DNA of 64,000 bases, taken from contig CBDATB010000013.1 of NCBI GenBank assembly GCA_965199745.1, forward strand, positions 496,001 to 560,000, given 5' to 3'. Positions 1-8,190 of this stretch are shown one piece after another. The translations under genes and the position numbers were made by a program. The stretch comes from CBDATB01 sp965199745 (GTDB taxonomy: Bacteria > Bacteroidota > Bacteroidia > Cytophagales > Flammeovirgaceae). Within the stretch, counting starts at the first letter, position 1. Each line of letters begins with the position of its first letter. The notes below the pieces were generated by a model that did not search any database, was not told the origin of the DNA, and saw only the letters and a list, made by a program, of their open reading frames with translations.

Positions 1-1076
1 AAATTACTTGCAGAGCTTACCTCCAGCCATTTTCTTTGCGCTCCAGAGTATACTTCCATATCGTAGCAGAGGGCGGCATTAAAACCAATATCTCCCCCAC
101 AGAGGCAAACTTTACGATAGGGAAGAGACAGCTTGGTTAAGAGTTGTTCTATGTATGTACACATATCATTAAGTGCTTGATGAGAACAATCAGGGTGCGC
201 AATTTGTACCAGTTCAACCTTGTCAAACTGGTGCAGGCGATTTAGCCCGCGTACATGTGTACCCCAGCTGCCGGCTTCCCTTCTGAAACAAGGCGTAAAC
301 CCTACCATCTTTATAGGCAGCTTATTTTCATGAATAATTTCATTGCGAAAAATGTTAGTAATGGGTACTTCTGCTGTTGGAATAAGATACAAATCTGCAT
401 CGACTAAGCGATACATCTGACCTTCTTTATCGGGCAGTTGACCAGTGGCATAAACCGATGCTTTGTTGACTAAAACAGGAGGTTGTATCTCGCGATAGCC
501 AGCAGCCGCTGCTTGGTCTAAAAAGAAATTAATAAGTGCTCTTTGCAAACGGGCACCTTTGCCCGTATAAAAAGGAAAGCCAGCCCCACTCACTTTATTA
601 CCTAGCTCAAAATCAATAAGTTGATATTTTTTTGCCAATTCCCAGTGAGCTGGTGCATGCTCAGGTAAGTCGGGTTTTTTTCCGTTTTCCAACACTACTT
701 CATTGTCTTCAGCAGTTAAGCCTTCAGGCACTAAGGCGTGGGGCAGGTTAGGAATTTGGTAAAGCTGTTTTACTAAATCAGCTTCCAGCTCCGACACCTG
801 TCGGCTCAATTTTTTACTTTGTTCTTTGAGCAAACCCGCCGACTGCTTGGCTACTTCTGCCTCTTGTTTTTCCCCTTCTTTCATTAACAGGCCGATTTTT
901 TTAGCCTGCTTATTGGCTTCTCCCATAACCTTGTCGCGCTCAATTTGCAGCTGCCTACGCCGTTGGTCTGTATGTAGTACGCTTGCTATTGCCTCCTCTG
1001 CTCGCCGAAACCCTCTCTTATGCAAGCCCCGAATGACTGCCTCTTTAGCTACCCTGATAAACGAAACTTCTAACAT
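1..1076 (-). CDS. serS: Seryl-tRNA synthetase (partial, C-terminus beyond window)
   Basis: Charges tRNA-Ser with serine in the cytoplasm. Reading the minus strand from the ATG at 1076, the protein begins MLEVSFIRVAKEAVIRGL and continues through a long basic/acidic coiled-coil arm (about residues 30-110), as in all class II SerRS. The catalytic core follows, with TAEVPITN (serine/ATP pocket, motif 2 loop nearby) and CFRREAGSWG. This matches the family closely in order and spacing. The gene leaves the window at base 1, so about 60-70 C-terminal residues including motif 3 are missing from view. The 290 bases between its start and the hisA-like gene hold only promoters. I infer an ordinary housekeeping gene. 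Confidence 0.95.
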   Translation of the reverse strand, partial: MLEVSFIRVAKEAVIRGLHKRGFRRAEEAIASVLHTDQRRRQLQIERDKVMGEANKQAKKIGLLMKEGEKQEAEVAKQSAGLLKEQSKKLSRQVSELEADLVKQLYQIPNLPHALVPEGLTAEDNEVVLENGKKPDLPEHAPAHWELAKKYQLIDFELGNKVSGAGFPFYTGKGARLQRALINFFLDQAAAAGYREIQPPVLVNKASVYATGQLPDKEGQMYRLVDADLYLIPTAEVPITNIFRNEIIHENKLPIKMVGFTPCFRREAGSWGTHVRGLNRLHQFDKVELVQIAHPDCSHQALNDMCTYIEQLLTKLSLPYRKVCLCGGDIGFNAALCYDMEVYSGAQRKWLEVSSASN

Positions 1077-1333
1077 AGTTTTTTAGCAAAGCTCAAAATA
1101 AACTTACACCTGACACAAGGATGGATTAGACTCATTTCATACACGCCCTCAAAATTATATCAATTTACAGGAAGATAAAAATAATTAAATATTGTGCAAA
1201 GTAAAGAAAAAATTAATTAACATTTATTAACGGCAGTACAGCGATGTAAAAAGTCGCCTGTACGGATAAGAACAAATACAAACCAAGTTTGCAATTTATT
1301 TGTGCAAAAATTATTAAGTAGCACTATTTTAGC

Positions 1334-1341
1334 TATATTTG
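1334..1341 (+). promoter_or_regulatory. Candidate Bacteroidota -7 promoter box for the HisA-like gene
   Basis: TATATTTG, a perfect match to the Bacteroidota sigma-A -7 element (TAnnTTTG), lies 25 bases before the ATG at 1367. The -33 TTG is not clear (a TTA sits about 20 bases upstream). The predicted transcript would have a leader of roughly 18 bases. Confidence 0.5.
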
Positions 1342-1366
1342 AACTACATTTTATAAACCAAAAGTT

Positions 1367-2095
1367 ATGATTAAAATTGTACCATCTATTTCGGTAATAG
1401 GCGGCAAGTGCGTAAGATTAGCACAAGGCAGTTATGACCAAGTGGTTGCTTATGAAGAACCACCTACAGACATTGCCAAAAGGTTTGAAGACCACGGAAT
1501 TACAAAAATTCATTTAGTTGACTTGGAAGGTACTAAAAAAGGCAAAGTCGTGAACCTCGATATATTAGAACTCATCGCTGGTTTTACACAACTACATATC
1601 AACTTCGGCGGAGGGGTCAATACCGACGGCGATTATTGTAAAGTAATAGAATATGGTGCCAGCTCGGTTACTATTGGGAGTATGGCAATTAGTAACCCAA
1701 ATTTATTTTCCGGGTGGCTTATTTCTTATGGTAGAGAAAAATTAGCTTTGAGTGCCGACGCTCAAAACGGCAAAATCAGGATTAGGGGCTGGCAAAAATC
1801 TACAGAAAAATATCTAATAGATGTTATTGACTATTACTATCAACGAAGTGTATTATACGTAAAATGCTCTGATGTAGCCAAAGATGGACTCATGCAGGGA
1901 CCTGCTTTTGAAATATACGAAAGCATTATTAAAAAATTTCCCGGTATAAGGATATACGCCAGCGGCGGCATTAGCTCTATACAAGACATAGAAAAGTTAA
2001 ATAAAATTGGTGTTTACGGTGCCGTTATTGGTAAAGCTTTATATGAAGAAAAGATCACACTAAAAGATTTGGAAAAATTCATTACCACACACTGA
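1367..2095 (+). CDS. HisA/HisF-like TIM-barrel protein with a catalytic Asp replaced
   Basis: A 242-residue (beta/alpha)8 barrel related to HisA, the ProFAR isomerase of histidine synthesis. The N-terminal phosphate-barrel hallmarks GGKCVRLAQG, HLVDLEG and FGGGV are present, as are the C-terminal ASGGI and GAVIGKALYE phosphate-binding loops and the second catalytic aspartate in SDVAKDG. The first catalytic aspartate, expected in the motif PAID at strand 1, is Ser9 here (PSIS). The gene stands alone, with no other his genes in view. From memory, such HisA-like proteins with PSIS occur in Cytophagales and may be a distinct subfamily. It could be the cell's HisA with altered chemistry, or a paralogue of unknown substrate. 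Confidence 0.75.
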   Translation: MIKIVPSISVIGGKCVRLAQGSYDQVVAYEEPPTDIAKRFEDHGITKIHLVDLEGTKKGKVVNLDILELIAGFTQLHINFGGGVNTDGDYCKVIEYGASSVTIGSMAISNPNLFSGWLISYGREKLALSADAQNGKIRIRGWQKSTEKYLIDVIDYYYQRSVLYVKCSDVAKDGLMQGPAFEIYESIIKKFPGIRIYASGGISSIQDIEKLNKIGVYGAVIGKALYEEKITLKDLEKFITTH

Positions 2096-2198
2096 AGCTG
2101 TCTTATAGTTAAAAGAATACGGCAATATGTGTGTCAATTACATAACTTTGTATAGCTGTTTTTTAAATATACTCTGCCGATTCATTAATAAACTTTAG

Positions 2199-3614
2199 CT
2201 AATCGATATTCATATCGAAACAGTTATTAGGGGTTAATCCTTCTTCTCTACTATTCTTCAGTTTGGGACTTGAAGTCTTAATGCAGATATTCCGTTTTTT
2301 CCTTTCGTGCGTTGGTATCTGTTGGATTTTTCTAATTTCTTCTTCAGAATACTGAGAAATAGGCATTGCTGGTGTTCTTGGAATTTCGTCGGGCTGGCTG
2401 CTTTTTTCTTCATCTTGCCGACCTTCATCTTTTACTTTATAGACTCCAACTAAAGAATTGGTTATTTCTTCTCTATTACTTGTGTGCAGCTTTTTACTAA
2501 GATTAAATTGATTGTTTTTTTCTTTGTTTTTATCAATTTTTCTTATTTCATTAAAGAAATCTTTCTTCTGGTCTTCGACAATTTTTTTGATATTCTCACC
2601 CGTTTGCTTAGATGACAGATCTTTGTTACTGCGTTCGGTATTACTACCAAAATTAGTAGCAACAATTGTAATAGCTACATGATCTTCGAGTGATTCGTCT
2701 TTGTTAATACCCGTAATAACTTCCATTTCTTCATTATCATCACCGCCAGCTTGCTCTCTTACATAGGAGGTAACTGCCTCAAACTCTTCCATCTTAAAAC
2801 TACTGAAATCCGAAGTGGTAATAATTAATAATATGTATTTGGCTCCATAAACACTAGCATTATTGAGTAGGGGAGAGCCAATAGCTTTTTCTGCTGCGTC
2901 AAGCGTTCTTCTGTCTCCTTTACTAATTCCAGTTCCCATAATGGCAACGCCCGAATTTTTGAGTGCAGTTCGTACATCTGCAAAGTCTACATTCCATGTA
3001 TTGTGTACGGTAATTATTTCTGCAATTGATTTGGAAGCCATTGCTAAAATGTTGTCGGTTTCTTGGAATGCATTTTCGAAGTTAAGACCTTTAAATACTT
3101 CTTTTACGTTCTCGTTGAGAATGATAATAATCGTATCACAGTATTTTTGCAAATTTTTGATACCTTCCTTTGCGCGTCTATCTTTAGGTTTTCCTTCGAA
3201 GACAAAGGGTTGGGTGACAATTCCCACAGTGAGTATGTCCATTTCTTTAGATATTTTTGCAATGAAAGGTGCGGCACCTGTTCCGGTACCACCGCCCATA
3301 CCCGCAGTAATGAAGACCATGTCTGTATTTTTAAGCATTTCTTCAATTTCTTTTTTGCTTTCTTCTGCAGCTTTGTATCCAACTTGAGGGTCTGTTCCTG
3401 CCCCTAGCCCTCTGGTAAGTTCCTTACCTAATTGTATTTTATTACTTATACTGCTGTTGTCAAGACATTGTAAATCTGTATTACAGACGTAAAGTTCTAC
3501 GCTGTTAATGCCTCTCTCTTGTAAATGATTGACGGCGTTGCAGCCTCCGCCACCAACGCCAATGACTTTTATGGAGCAGTCGACAGCTTTTATTTTTTCA
3601 AATTGGTAAGACAT
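2199..3614 (-). CDS. ftsZ: Cell division protein FtsZ
   Basis: Tubulin-like GTPase that forms the cytokinetic ring under the membrane. The nucleotide-binding loop GVGGGGCNAVNHL is at residues 19-31, and the tubulin signature GGGTGTGAAP at residues 107-116. The GTPase and T7-loop domains fill residues 1-330. A charged, low-complexity linker follows, and the protein ends LTPNNCFDMNID, which resembles the Bacteroidota C-terminal tail rather than the proteobacterial one. At 471 residues it is longer than E. coli FtsZ, as is usual in this phylum. It is co-directional with ftsA, 36 bases downstream of it, so the two are probably one transcript. Antisense ORFs inside it are shadows. Confidence 0.96.
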   Translation of the reverse strand: MSYQFEKIKAVDCSIKVIGVGGGGCNAVNHLQERGINSVELYVCNTDLQCLDNSSISNKIQLGKELTRGLGAGTDPQVGYKAAEESKKEIEEMLKNTDMVFITAGMGGGTGTGAAPFIAKISKEMDILTVGIVTQPFVFEGKPKDRRAKEGIKNLQKYCDTIIIILNENVKEVFKGLNFENAFQETDNILAMASKSIAEIITVHNTWNVDFADVRTALKNSGVAIMGTGISKGDRRTLDAAEKAIGSPLLNNASVYGAKYILLIITTSDFSSFKMEEFEAVTSYVREQAGGDDNEEMEVITGINKDESLEDHVAITIVATNFGSNTERSNKDLSSKQTGENIKKIVEDQKKDFFNEIRKIDKNKEKNNQFNLSKKLHTSNREEITNSLVGVYKVKDEGRQDEEKSSQPDEIPRTPAMPISQYSEEEIRKIQQIPTHERKKRNICIKTSSPKLKNSREEGLTPNNCFDMNID

Positions 3615-3650
3615 AATACAATAGGGTCAAATGTAAAAAATAATTATTTG

Positions 3651-4919
3651 TTAAAACTTTTGTACATCCTCCGATTTGCCATTGCGGAAGGAGGCAATAG
3701 ATTTGATTTTTGTTGTAAGCCAACTTCCCAATGAATTATCTTTTTTTTCTTGTAAATGTTCTGAAAAATTAACTGTTATGCTATTGTGCTGTAAATCACA
3801 TAACAATAATCCTATAGCTGTGCTGTATATAGGATCTTTTACTTCCTCGTACTTAGTCGTTTGTAAAAATTTGTCAGGATATGCGATTCGAGTATCCATG
3901 CCAGTTTTGTAGAGAAAGAGCTGATCTATATCTTTCATATTAGCACCTCCGCCTGTTAATACAATACTGTGGTATGAACCTTCTTCATAATATTTGCATC
4001 GTTCTACTTCAGCCTTAATAAAATCGATGATTTCTTCGAGTCGATCTTGTATTATATGGGCAAGGTTTTTTGTTTTTATACCCTTAGTAGGGTTTATATT
4101 TATTTCTTCGTTATCAGGGGCATTTTCAGCGTAAGCTCTGCCATGCTTGATCTTCATCTGCTCGGCTTTCGCTTTCAATATTTTGAGGGTATATTTGATA
4201 TCGCTGGTAACTATTTCTCCTGCAAGCGGTAGAGTAGCTGTATGTATGACAAGTTCATCATGATAAATAATAATGTCGGTTGTCTCTCCGCCAATATTTA
4301 TAAGTATCGTCTGTCCTTTTTTTTCTTCTTCAGTTAGGACCGCAAGGCTTGACGCTAGTGATTCTAACACCATCTTATTGATTTCCAATCCCGCTCCTCG
4401 AACACACTTTTCTATGTTTTTAACATTATCGGTTTGCCCCAGTACGACATGAAAGTCTGCTGCCAATTTCACACCAACAGTTCCTACAGGATGTTTGACC
4501 TTATTTAGACCATCTATGCTATAATGTTTTGGCAAGATATGAATAATCTCGTAACCGGGTTCTGCAGATGTTTTTTTAACATCGTTTATTAAGCGAGCTA
4601 TGTCCTCTTGCGTAATTTGTTCTTTTGTACTTGTGACTTCTCCATGTGGGAGAATGCTTTTTGTGCAGTTACAGGCTACATTAACATTGACATTATTGAT
4701 CTCTACTCCAGAAGATTTTTCTGCTTGTTTGGTTGCTTCACTAATAGCCTGGGTCGTTTTTACGATATTAATAACTTTACCGAGCCTTACACCTTCACAA
4801 GTACTCTTGCCCATGCCCATTATTTCGAGTTTGCCAAATGTATTTGCTTTGGCTACTACCACACGAACTCCCATTGTTCCTATGTCCAAGGCGGCATTTA
4901 TTTCAGGGTTTTTCATCAT
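3651..4919 (-). CDS. ftsA: Cell division protein FtsA
   Basis: Actin-like ATPase that tethers FtsZ to the membrane and recruits the divisome. The 422-residue protein starts with the phosphate-1 motif AALDIGTMGVRVVVA, contains the SHS2/1C domain (residues about 85-170), phosphate-2 INIGGETTDIIIYH and the adenosine motif VLTGGGANMKDI. The last 20 residues (LTTKIKSIASFRN) form the short amphipathic membrane-targeting helix typical of FtsA. The next gene is ftsZ. The usual upstream partners murC and ftsQ are not adjacent; they lie some 45 kb away on the plus strand (48895-51223), so the division cluster is split here. Confidence 0.95.
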   Translation of the reverse strand: MMKNPEINAALDIGTMGVRVVVAKANTFGKLEIMGMGKSTCEGVRLGKVINIVKTTQAISEATKQAEKSSGVEINNVNVNVACNCTKSILPHGEVTSTKEQITQEDIARLINDVKKTSAEPGYEIIHILPKHYSIDGLNKVKHPVGTVGVKLAADFHVVLGQTDNVKNIEKCVRGAGLEINKMVLESLASSLAVLTEEEKKGQTILINIGGETTDIIIYHDELVIHTATLPLAGEIVTSDIKYTLKILKAKAEQMKIKHGRAYAENAPDNEEININPTKGIKTKNLAHIIQDRLEEIIDFIKAEVERCKYYEEGSYHSIVLTGGGANMKDIDQLFLYKTGMDTRIAYPDKFLQTTKYEEVKDPIYSTAIGLLLCDLQHNSITVNFSEHLQEKKDNSLGSWLTTKIKSIASFRNGKSEDVQKF

Positions 4920-5464
4920 TATTTAAGTAATTATAGTTAGAATACAAAATTAAATAAGTGGAGAATTACGGAACTAAAAAGTGACACGCCTAAGTATTTA
5001 TTTTTGATTAGAGAGCTCAACGAGCCTAATGTTTTACTTCAAGTTGAAGTATTGGTTTAATGACGCAATCCTACTTAAAAAACTTTAAACAAAAAAATAA
5101 ATCTCTAACTTTTTTGTTGGGTTATTTTATTTTATTATTAGTGTTTTTTCTACTAAAACATTAATAATAAGTAAGTTATATATTAAAAATGCTTGCTTTT
5201 AAAGTAATATTGATAATTTTCTTTTTGAATACGTGATTTTTATAAAAATGACGTAACTACTTAGCAGGTGTTCATATGATTTGTTATAAAACTATGTCCT
5301 TGTAAATTATCTTTAAGTTCTTTGAAAATATTTAGTTCTTGTTTTCTGGTCATAACTCAAGCGTTTTGCCCACACGTACTGACTGACCACCGTTCTTTTT
5401 ATCCCCTACTTCAAGAAAGGCTGGCTTAATTGACTTTTTTCTCCAAACCATCCATCACTCGAAA
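4920..5464. other. AT-rich intergenic stretch without recognisable gene
   Basis: About 545 bases between the ftsA start and the first gene fragment of the degraded region. No ORF with recognisable coding character, RNA gene or strong hairpin was seen; homopolymer A/T runs dominate. It must contain the minus-strand promoter of ftsA-ftsZ near 4930-5000, but no clean TAnnTTTG box could be assigned. Confidence 0.4.
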
Positions 5465-5573
5465 GGTGGGCGGTTACTACTTTGCTTACTCAACCTGCTG
5501 GGACTCAATTCATGCATGGCAAGACGCTATGCCAGTAGGTAAACCCAAGCAACTATTCTTTTTTTCAAAATAA
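5465..5573 (+). pseudogene. Fragment resembling an antibiotic-biosynthesis-monooxygenase (ABM) domain C-terminus
   Basis: An in-frame stretch reading GGYYFAYSTCWDSIHAWQDA and ending at TAA 5571-5573. The pattern of beta strand followed by W-(D/E)-S-(I)-x-AW resembles the end of small dimeric ABM/YgiN-like domains. No start codon or N-terminal half was found upstream. It is the first of several gene pieces between 5.4 and 8.1 kb, consistent with a decaying catabolic cluster. The family call rests on one short motif and is tentative. Confidence 0.3.
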
Positions 5574-5672
5574 ATTTAATCATTTTTAACAGTGCCCAAA
5601 ATTAATGGCTAAGTAATTACCTTAAAACAATGAAATATTCCCCGACAGTAAGAAACGAAACTAAACTTGAAA

Positions 5673-5853
5673 ACCTATCGATGTGGTTTACTTTAACCTC
5701 AAACCCGATGCCGACCAAGTCAAACTGATAAGAAGAAATCAAAAAACTCAAAATTTAGAAATAGGTATTTTTAAAAACTTGGGAGATAAAAGAGCGTTGT
5801 CTGATTATGAACTCATGCTGACTATGGAATTTAAAAATGCAGATACGGCATAA
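5673..5853 (+). pseudogene. Fragment resembling a stress-responsive A/B-barrel (Dabb) protein
   Basis: An open stretch reading VVYFNLKPDADQVKLIRRNQ, then DYELMLTMEFKNADTA and a stop at 5851-5853. The spacing of the N-terminal strand, the -DYELML- strand and MEF resembles small Dabb-family ferredoxin-like proteins, often found beside catabolic genes. It has no clear start and is shorter than the usual 95-110 residues. I regard it as a truncated relic; the family name is uncertain. Confidence 0.3.
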
Positions 5854-5957
5854 GCATCTTCAAGGGTCATATCAGGATGTTCTAAGGTATTAGCAGTATC
5901 ATATCTACTTTTGGTCAAAAATTCTCGAAAATTATCAAATTCACAAAATTGCCAGTG
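5854..5957 (-). pseudogene. Unrecognised coding fragment
   Basis: On the minus strand this stretch reads HWQFCEFDNFREFLTKSRYD followed by TANTLEHPDMTLEDA. The amino acid composition and codon periodicity look like real protein rather than noise, but there is no start, no stop-delimited gene and no family I recognise. It lies head to head with the Dabb-like fragment. Confidence 0.25.
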
Positions 5958-6027
5958 AATTTTTGCGGAAATAAGCTAAATTACAGCACGATGAGACCGT
6001 ACTGCTTAAAAAGTACAAAAATCGCCT

Positions 6028-6135
6028 TTGCTTTGCCGTTTAGCCCACGAAGCAGGCTTGCCCAAAGGTGTTTGGAATCTCGTACATGGCTCTGGGCAAT
6101 CGGCAGGAAAAGCACTGACAGAACACGAAGAGATT
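6028..6135 (+). pseudogene. Aldehyde dehydrogenase fragment
   Basis: Reads LCRLAHEAGLPKGVWNLVHG followed by SGQSAGKALTEHEEI, which is the cofactor-domain segment that lies before the catalytic Glu in the NAD(P)-dependent aldehyde dehydrogenase superfamily (consensus AGLPxGVxNxVxG...). Neither the catalytic Cys/Glu segment nor the N-terminus is present nearby. Because the intact dehydrogenase starting at 6221 has its own equivalent segment (AGFPPGVLNIITSADA), this is a second, different ALDH that has been lost. Confidence 0.6.
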
Positions 6136-6220
6136 GTAAGTCAAATACCTTACATTTTATTACAAGATGGTGAATTTGTTGTAAGAATTAATAAAAACTC
6201 AATAAGATAAATAATCTTAA

Positions 6221-7678
6221 ATGGTAGCATTAAAAAATAAAGCATTATACAAAACACAGTGCTATATCAACGGGCAATGGAAGTCAGGGAAAAGCAACAC
6301 TTCTTTGCAGGTGTATAATCCTTTTGATCAAAAAATAATTGCCAATGTGCCTAATATGAACACAAAAGAGTGTGCAGAAGCTATCGATGCCGCCGAGGTG
6401 GTGTTTCACGAATGGAAAAATTACACCGCTACCAAGCGGGCTACTATTCTGAGGCGTTGGTATGAGTTACAAATAGAAAATATAGACGACCTGGCTAAGA
6501 TACTGACTATTGAACAAGGCAAGCCACTAGCCGAAGCCAAAGGAGAGGTCAAGTACGGAGCAAGCTTTGTAGAATGGTTTGCTGAAGAAGCCAAAAGAGT
6601 ATATGGTGACGTTATCCCCGGACATGGCAGTGACAAACGCATTACAGTAATCAAACAGCCGGTTGGAGTAGTAGGTGCTATTACGCCCTGGAATTTCCCA
6701 AATGCGATGATTACTCGCAAAGTAGCCCCGGCATTGGCTGCAGGCTGTACTGTAGTTATCAAACCATCAGAACTAACGCCGCTTTCTGCTTTTGCACTAG
6801 CAGAACTGGCAGAGCAGGCAGGCTTTCCTCCCGGCGTACTCAACATTATTACATCGGCAGACGCGGCGGCCATCGGTTGCGAATTAGCAAACAATCCGAA
6901 AGTGAAGAAAATATCTTTTACCGGTTCTACGCGTGTTGGCAAAATACTGCTTGCCAAGGCTGCTGATAGGGTCAAGAAAGTGTCGATGGAGTTGGGCGGA
7001 AATGCACCTTTTATTGTTTTTGATGATGCTGATATAGACCGAGCGGTGGCAGGTGTTATTGCTTCTAAATTCAGAAATGCCGGGCAAACTTGCGTATGTG
7101 CCAACCGTATATTTGTGCAGGAGAATATTTACCAAGAGTTTACAGAAAAACTGACCAAGGCAGTAGCAGCACTAAAAATGGGAAATGGCTTAGAAGAAGA
7201 TGTTTACATCGGTCCTTTAATAGAACAAAAGGCCTTGAATTTTGTAGGAAACCTAGTGCAAGATGCGCTTACCAAAGGAGCTGAGATTTTAACAGGAGGA
7301 AGAACCAGCCCTGATAACAAGTTGATTTATGAGCCTACTATTTTGACCGAGCTGTCTACAGATATGATGGTGTTTCGCGAAGAAATATTTGGACCAGTGG
7401 CTCCTGTGTTTAAATTCAAGACTGAAAAAGAAGTGATAGATATGGCTAACGATACGCCTTTTGGTTTGGCTTCTTATTTTTATGGGCGTGATTATGCTAA
7501 AATCTGGCGCGTTGCTGAAGCACTCGAATACGGAATGGTGGGTGTTAATACTGGTCTTATTTCTACTGCCGCAGCCCCTTTCGGCGGTATCAAGGAAAGT
7601 GGTTTTGGCAGAGAGGGTTCTAAATATGGTATCGACGAGTTTTTACATATAAAACACATGTGCTGGGGCGGGATTTAG
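6221..7678 (+). CDS. gabD: NAD(P)-dependent succinate-semialdehyde dehydrogenase
   Basis: Oxidises succinate semialdehyde (or a close short-chain aldehyde) to the acid, feeding the TCA cycle from GABA or related compounds. The 485-residue length is typical. Visible landmarks are ITPWNFPNAMITRK (cofactor domain), FTGSTRVGK, the catalytic general base Glu257 in SMELGGNAP and the nucleophile Cys291 in FRNAGQTCVCANRI; the last is the signature that separates GabD-type enzymes from other ALDHs. It is intact, while its neighbours on both sides are fragments of other catabolic genes (ALDH, FAH family). Annotation at the level of exact substrate is inference. Confidence 0.88.
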   Translation: MVALKNKALYKTQCYINGQWKSGKSNTSLQVYNPFDQKIIANVPNMNTKECAEAIDAAEVVFHEWKNYTATKRATILRRWYELQIENIDDLAKILTIEQGKPLAEAKGEVKYGASFVEWFAEEAKRVYGDVIPGHGSDKRITVIKQPVGVVGAITPWNFPNAMITRKVAPALAAGCTVVIKPSELTPLSAFALAELAEQAGFPPGVLNIITSADAAAIGCELANNPKVKKISFTGSTRVGKILLAKAADRVKKVSMELGGNAPFIVFDDADIDRAVAGVIASKFRNAGQTCVCANRIFVQENIYQEFTEKLTKAVAALKMGNGLEEDVYIGPLIEQKALNFVGNLVQDALTKGAEILTGGRTSPDNKLIYEPTILTELSTDMMVFREEIFGPVAPVFKFKTEKEVIDMANDTPFGLASYFYGRDYAKIWRVAEALEYGMVGVNTGLISTAAAPFGGIKESGFGREGSKYGIDEFLHIKHMCWGGI

Positions 7679-7818
7679 CGAATGAAGAATTAATATTTAG
7701 TTCTAAACATGTACTCAAATGAGAAAGTGAAACAGAAAAAATGTAAACCTCAAAATAATCAAGTTAGCTACTTATTTGGTGTTAACCATGCCAATCGCCA
7801 TGCCGAGTATAAAGACGA

Positions 7819-8083
7819 TACTGCTCCAAACTCGCGTAAACGGCGCGAAGTCAGGCAAAATGATCATACTGCCAACCCGATGTTTGCTTTCGACTATATT
7901 ATCGCTTACCTGAGTACTTTCATGACTCTCAAGCCTGGATATACGATTCCTACAGGCACACCAAACGGCAACGGTACTCGCCTGGATCCGCCAATTTACC
8001 TCAAACCTGGTGATGTAGTGGAGATAGAAGCTGTCAGACTTGGTGTTTTGAGGAGTGGGCTTGTGGATGAGTATACGCTTTGA
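7819..8083 (+). pseudogene. Fumarylacetoacetate-hydrolase-family C-terminal remnant
   Basis: The C-terminal third of a FAH-family (2-keto-4-pentenoate hydratase/fumarylacetoacetase-like) protein. LQTRVNG is read in one frame at 7824-7844, then EVRQNDHTANPMFAFDYI, AYLSTFMTLKPG, TIPTGTP and IYLKPGDVVEIEA in another frame to the stop at 8083. The frame change is near 7845. FAH-fold enzymes hydrolyse or decarboxylate beta-keto acids with a divalent metal; the metal ligands near the N-terminus are absent. An ATG-started ORF from 7709 covers it but its first 45 residues are not FAH-like. It belongs with the aldehyde dehydrogenases upstream as a broken catabolic cluster. Confidence 0.6.
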
Positions 8084-8190
8084 TATTTTGGCGGTATGAG
8101 GTTTTGACTCAATGAGTGGAATTTGAGACTCAGTAATAGTACTATAATTTTTTACTTTAGTATTTATCATCATAGGTGATACGCTTTCCA

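Noticed and set aside
2863..3387. Plus-strand ORFs of 114-174 residues inside ftsZ
   Set aside because: They lie antisense to the conserved GTPase domain and show no family features; reading-frame shadows.
4600..4940. Plus-strand ORFs of about 110 residues inside ftsA
   Set aside because: Antisense shadows of a clearly conserved gene.
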